From assembly GCF_000513295.1 (NCBI RefSeq), contig NC_023065.1, positions 620,001 to 684,000 on the forward strand: a stretch of DNA of 64,000 bases, given 5' to 3'. The notes under the pieces were generated by a model that was not told where the DNA came from, did no database searches, and worked only from the letters and a program-made list of their open reading frames with translations. The position numbers and the translations under genes are program-made. This document shows, in pieces, positions 60,768 to 64,000 of the stretch (its first letter is position 1; each line of letters starts with the position of its first letter). Origin of the DNA: Magnetospirillum gryphiswaldense MSR-1 v2 (GTDB lineage Bacteria > Pseudomonadota > Alphaproteobacteria > Rhodospirillales > Magnetospirillaceae).

Positions 60768-61679
60768 ATGACCATTCTCATTCCCCCCTCCGCCCCGGTC
60801 AGCCCATTGCGTCAGCGGTTGATCGAGGACATGACCATGCGCCGGTTCTCACGCGAGACGCAGCGCAACTATATCCGTGACGTCGGGCGCTTCGCCGCAT
60901 TCCTGGGGCGCTCGCCCGACACGGCCACGGCGGAGGATATTCGCCAGTTCCAGTTGGAGCAGCGTGAGTCCGGCGTGCCGGTGCCGACGATGAACAGCAT
61001 CGTTTCGGCACTGCGGTTCTTCTTTACTCATACGATCGACCGGCCCGAACTGGCGCGCAAGCTGATGCGGATCTCCCATCCACGCCAGTTGCCGATGGTG
61101 CTGAGCCGGGAAGAGGTCGCCCGCCTGTTGAATGCGACGACGTGCCTCAAGCACCAGGCGGCCTTGTCGGTCGCCTATGGCGCGGGTCTGCGCGTCGCCG
61201 AGGTCTCCGCGCTCAAAGTCCGCGATATCGACAGCGAACGCATGCTGATAAGGGTCGAACGCGGCAAAGGCGGCCGGTCTCGCAACGCGATGCTGTCGCC
61301 TGATCTGCTCACTTTGTTGCGCCAGTGGTGGACGTTCGGACGTCAGCAGGGCGTCATGCATCGCGATGGCTGGTTGTTCCCTGGCCAGCACGCGATGAAG
61401 CCGATCAGCACCCGGCAACTGCATCGTGTTGTGGTCGAGGCGGCCCAGGCGGCGGAGATCACCAAGCGGGTCGGCCCGCACACGCTCCGCCACAGCTTCG
61501 CCACCCATCTGTTGGAAGACGGAGTCGACATCCGGATCATCCAGGTCCTGCTCGGCCACAGCAAGCTGGAGAACACCGCCCTCTACACCAAGGTGGCGAC
61601 GCGGACGGTGCGCACCGTGGTCAGCCCGCTCGACAGGCTGGCTCTGTTCAAGGCCGAAGAGATCGAGCCCAACGGCTAA
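60768..61679 (+). CDS. tyrosine recombinase associated with an IS91-type element
   Basis: A 303-aa phage-type integrase: N-terminal SAM-like domain (LIEDMTMRRFSRETQRNYIR), catalytic Arg in VAYGAGLRVAEVSALKV, Lys region RVERGKGGRSRNAM, HTLRHSFATHLLEDG, LLGHSKLENTALYTKV with the nucleophile. IS91-family elements often carry such a recombinase directly before the transposase. The transposase starts 4 bp later. Confidence 0.85.
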   Translation: MTILIPPSAPVSPLRQRLIEDMTMRRFSRETQRNYIRDVGRFAAFLGRSPDTATAEDIRQFQLEQRESGVPVPTMNSIVSALRFFFTHTIDRPELARKLMRISHPRQLPMVLSREEVARLLNATTCLKHQAALSVAYGAGLRVAEVSALKVRDIDSERMLIRVERGKGGRSRNAMLSPDLLTLLRQWWTFGRQQGVMHRDGWLFPGQHAMKPISTRQLHRVVVEAAQAAEITKRVGPHTLRHSFATHLLEDGVDIRIIQVLLGHSKLENTALYTKVATRTVRTVVSPLDRLALFKAEEIEPNG

Positions 61680-61683
61680 GCCG

Positions 61684-62874
61684 TTGCGGGCCTCGCTCGA
61701 GGTCGCCGATATCTTCCGAGTTGCCGGACCGGCCTACCGGGCTGCCCATGCCGGCCATCTGAGCCTGCATCAGCTCAAGGTCATGTCGGCGATCGAGCAT
61801 TGCCGTACCGCCGCGCTGGGTGGTCACGTCGAAGCCTGCAAGGAGTGCGGGCATTGGCGGATCGCCTATAACAGCTGCCGCAATCGACATTGCCCCAAAT
61901 GTCAGGGAGCCGCCGCGCGGACATGGTTAGCGGAACGGGAAGCCGATTTGCTCCCCGTGGGCTATTTCCATGTCGTCTTCACGCTGCCGGACGAGGTCGC
62001 CGGCATTGCCTTTCACAACAAGGCGGTGCTCTACGATCTGCTGTTCCGCGCCGCGTCGGAGACGATGCTGAGGATCGCGGCGGATCCGAAGCATCTGGGC
62101 GCCCGCATCGGCATCACCGCCGTTCTCCACACCTGGGGCTCGGCCCTGACGCATCATCCCCACGTGCACATGATCGTCCCCGGCGGCGGCATTGCGCCCG
62201 ACGGGCGATGGGTGTCGTCCCGTCCGGCATTCCTTCTTCCCGTCAGGGTGCTGGGCGCGCTGTTCCGTCGTCTGTTTCTCACGCGTCTGATTGCGCTTCA
62301 CGATTCCGGCCAACTCGCCTTCTTTGGCGCCACGGCCCATCTGGCCGAGAGGCGAGCATTCCTGCGCCATCTCTCTCCGGTCCGGAAGAAGCGTTGGGTC
62401 GTCTATGCCAAGCCCCCCTTCGGCGGCCCCGAGGCCGTGCTCGCCTACCTGGCGCGCTACACCCACCGCGTCGCCATCTCAAACCGCCGCCTGATCGACT
62501 TCGACGAGGCCGGCGTTACGTTCCGCTACAAGGACTACCGACGCGAGGGGGCCGACCGGCAACGCGTCATGACCGTTTCCGCCGACGAGTTCATCCGCCG
62601 CTTCCTGCTGCACATCCTGCCGCGTGGATTCCATCGCATCCGGCATTACGGCCTGCTTGCCGCGTCCTGCCGAAAGGCAAGCCTCGAACGCATCCGCGCG
62701 CTTCTCGCTGTCGCCCCGCCGGCCGAAGCCGAGGTCTCGGAGGAACCCGCCGATGAATCCCGGCCATGTCCCTGCTGTGGCGGGCGCATGGTAGTTATCG
62801 AGGTTTTCGAACGGGGACACCAGCCTCGTGCGCCGCCTGTCGCGGCACTGCCGAACCGGGAGAGTCCTCCATGA
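61684..62874 (+). CDS. IS91-family HUH transposase
   Basis: About 396 aa, starting at a TTG with no in-frame ATG before the zinc domain. It has the zinc-binding CKECGHW and CRNRHCPKCQ, the HUH motif HHPHVHMIVPGGG, and the Tyr region VLAYLARYTHRVAISN. A second cysteine set (CPCCGG) is at the end. It moves by rolling-circle transposition with no target duplication. Both genes are intact, so the element may be active. Confidence 0.88.
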   Translation: MRASLEVADIFRVAGPAYRAAHAGHLSLHQLKVMSAIEHCRTAALGGHVEACKECGHWRIAYNSCRNRHCPKCQGAAARTWLAEREADLLPVGYFHVVFTLPDEVAGIAFHNKAVLYDLLFRAASETMLRIAADPKHLGARIGITAVLHTWGSALTHHPHVHMIVPGGGIAPDGRWVSSRPAFLLPVRVLGALFRRLFLTRLIALHDSGQLAFFGATAHLAERRAFLRHLSPVRKKRWVVYAKPPFGGPEAVLAYLARYTHRVAISNRRLIDFDEAGVTFRYKDYRREGADRQRVMTVSADEFIRRFLLHILPRGFHRIRHYGLLAASCRKASLERIRALLAVAPPAEAEVSEEPADESRPCPCCGGRMVVIEVFERGHQPRAPPVAALPNRESPP

Positions 62875-63303
62875 TCCGGCATGGCCTGACCACACCAGGC
62901 ACCCGAACCGCCACGCGTCGGGTGACGATCCCATATGCGCTTTTCTCCGAAACCCTCGACGCCACGCGGGTTCGCGGCCATCCTGGCTCACCGAAAAGCG
63001 GCTCGACAGGTCAACGTGACGACCTCTCCGCGTCAAGTTGGCACCTTTCGACGAGCCGTCACGCCGACACCAGGATCAGCCGAAAAACGAAATCCCCATA
63101 GGCCTGTGTCTGCACCCCGCGGGTTCGTTCCTCGGAGACTTTCGTACGCCTCCCGGCGCCCGAAACTCTTCACGGGAGCGGACTGCCTGCATTCAGGCGC
63201 GGAACAGGAAAGGCGGACGCTTCCATCGAGCATCCGCTAGGTTGGATTACCCTGGTACTCCGCCAATTCCTTCTCGATATGCCTGGGCAACGGGACGGAG
63301 CTG
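62875..63303 (+). other. 3' part of the IS91-type element and spacer
   Basis: No gene supported. The right terminus of the element should lie here, but it cannot be fixed without a reference copy. The last 60 bp precede the convergent cNMP-binding gene. Confidence 0.4.
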
Positions 63304-63846
63304 TCAGCCCTTGCCCATCAACGTCTTCAACATGCGCTCGAACCGGGCTCCGGCAAGGTGGACGCTGTCGAGCACGTTGAGGTCGAGTTCGCCCTCCAAT
63401 TCCACGTCCTCGTCCAGCGACGCCCCGGAATCGCCATAGCCGAGGCGGCGGACGGTGCCGCGCAGACGGTCCGACAGGAAGGTGGCGATGGCCTTGTAGA
63501 AGCGGGAGGCGAAGCCGACGTCGGCTTCCAATTGGCGCTGCAGCGCGTCCTTGGAAATGGCCAGTACTAGGCAATCAGTCTTGGCTGTGATGGAGGCCGA
63601 GGGCGGGCGCGAATCGACCATGGACATCTCGCCCATGATCTCGCCCGAGGCCAGGGTGGCGACGGTGCCGATCCCTTTGAGCGACACCTCCATATGGCCG
63701 TCGAGCAGGATGTACATCGACGAGATCGGTCGGCCCTCCTCGATCAGCACACGGCCGACGGCGATCTTCTCGCGGCTGCCGGCACTTGCCAACCATTCCA
63801 CATCGGAATCCGACAGCTGCCCCAGGATGACGAGGACTTTTCTCAT
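63304..63846 (-). CDS. cyclic-nucleotide-binding (Crp-like effector) domain protein
   Basis: A 180-aa protein with a cNMP-binding fold: VLIEEGRPISSMYILLDGHM, GEIMGEMSMVDSRPPSASIT (phosphate-binding cassette) and a following helix (RQLEADVGFASRFYKAIATF). No DNA-binding helix-turn-helix follows, so it is a sensor module rather than a transcription factor. It starts 12 bp after an ABC transporter gene and may gate it; transporter-cNMP pairs occur in alphaproteobacterial type I export loci. Confidence 0.8.
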   Translation of the reverse strand: MRKVLVILGQLSDSDVEWLASAGSREKIAVGRVLIEEGRPISSMYILLDGHMEVSLKGIGTVATLASGEIMGEMSMVDSRPPSASITAKTDCLVLAISKDALQRQLEADVGFASRFYKAIATFLSDRLRGTVRRLGYGDSGASLDEDVELEGELDLNVLDSVHLAGARFERMLKTLMGKG

Positions 63847-63858
63847 GCTTTCCCCCTT

Positions 63859-64000
63859 AGGTCAGCTGGCGCCGAGCCAGCTCGGTGAACAGGCCATTCC
63901 TGGCCATTAATTCCGTGTAAGTGCCTGATTCCGCCACCCGGCCTTCCTGCAAAACATAGATGCGGTCGGCGTCGCGGACCGTGCTGAGGCGGTGGGCGAT
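63859..64000 (-). CDS. ABC transporter ATPase C-terminus (partial)
   Basis: The minus strand reads [20 protein letters not shown], then [20 protein letters not shown] to a TAA stop: the H-loop and end of an exporter-type ABC ATPase. The rest lies beyond the window. It is followed by the cNMP-binding protein. Confidence 0.85.

Noticed and set aside
1-64000. CRISPR arrays or rRNA genes
   Set aside because: No regularly spaced short repeats and no rRNA-like stretch were seen on either strand.

Overview
The window looks like chromosome of a GC-rich alphaproteobacterium, most likely a Rhodospirillales / Magnetospirillum-type organism. This is inferred from the rluD-rpoH pair, the RpoH sequence, an alphaproteobacterial GTTC-N7-GTTC LexA box, and type I secretion and exopolysaccharide gene styles; the genus is inference.

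Layout. (1) 1-9.8 kb is backbone: the end of a giant repeat adhesin with a TolC-like outer membrane factor and a HlyD-like adaptor (a type I secretion module, with a decayed third gene and IS scars), then rpoH, rluD, a small membrane protein, a JAMM metalloprotease and an intact tRNA-Glu(CTC). (2) 9.8-60.3 kb is an integrated island. The last 44 bp of tRNA-Glu are repeated at 60258-60301. A 19-bp direct repeat lies just inside each end. The right end carries a tyrosine integrase, an AlpA-like excisionase candidate, a MobC-like protein, an HUH relaxase and two XRE regulators. No conjugation (type IV secretion) genes are visible, so it looks mobilizable rather than self-transmissible.

Island cargo, left to right: a nest of three insertion sequences inside one another (10.1-13.3 kb); an ATP-grasp gene; a radical SAM/B12 gene between inward-facing IS ends; an IS graveyard; an ABC exporter with a metallophosphoesterase; and a large Wzy-type exopolysaccharide locus (20.9-42 kb). 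That locus includes an export lipoprotein, epimerase, beta-helix protein, methyltransferase/WecG fusion, polyprenyl glycosylphosphotransferase, flippase, beta-barrel, Wzc-type tyrosine kinase, two polymerase/ligase-like proteins, WecB and AsnB.

Directly downstream, and partly run together with it, is a lasso-peptide locus (41.9-50.0 kb). It encodes a glycosyltransferase-nucleotidyltransferase fusion, a 54-aa precursor, a cyclase lacking the glutaminase cysteine, a PqqD-like B1, an HPr-kinase-like tailoring kinase, a sulfotransferase, a 44-aa small ORF, a B2 peptidase and a 2-oxoglutarate/Fe(II) oxygenase. Most of these overlap by ATGA. The predicted core is GWINQHPADDTTTASGHS: Gly1-Asp9 ring, C-terminal Ser as kinase target. 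Kinase, sulfotransferase, oxygenase and GT/NTase around one precursor is the most novel-looking system in the window.

The island then continues with two abutting IS5-type elements, a decayed LexA-controlled imuA-imuB cassette, an unknown membrane operon and the mobility module. (3) 60.3-64 kb, outside the island, holds an IS91-type element with its own tyrosine recombinase, a cNMP-binding protein and the C-terminus of an ABC transporter.
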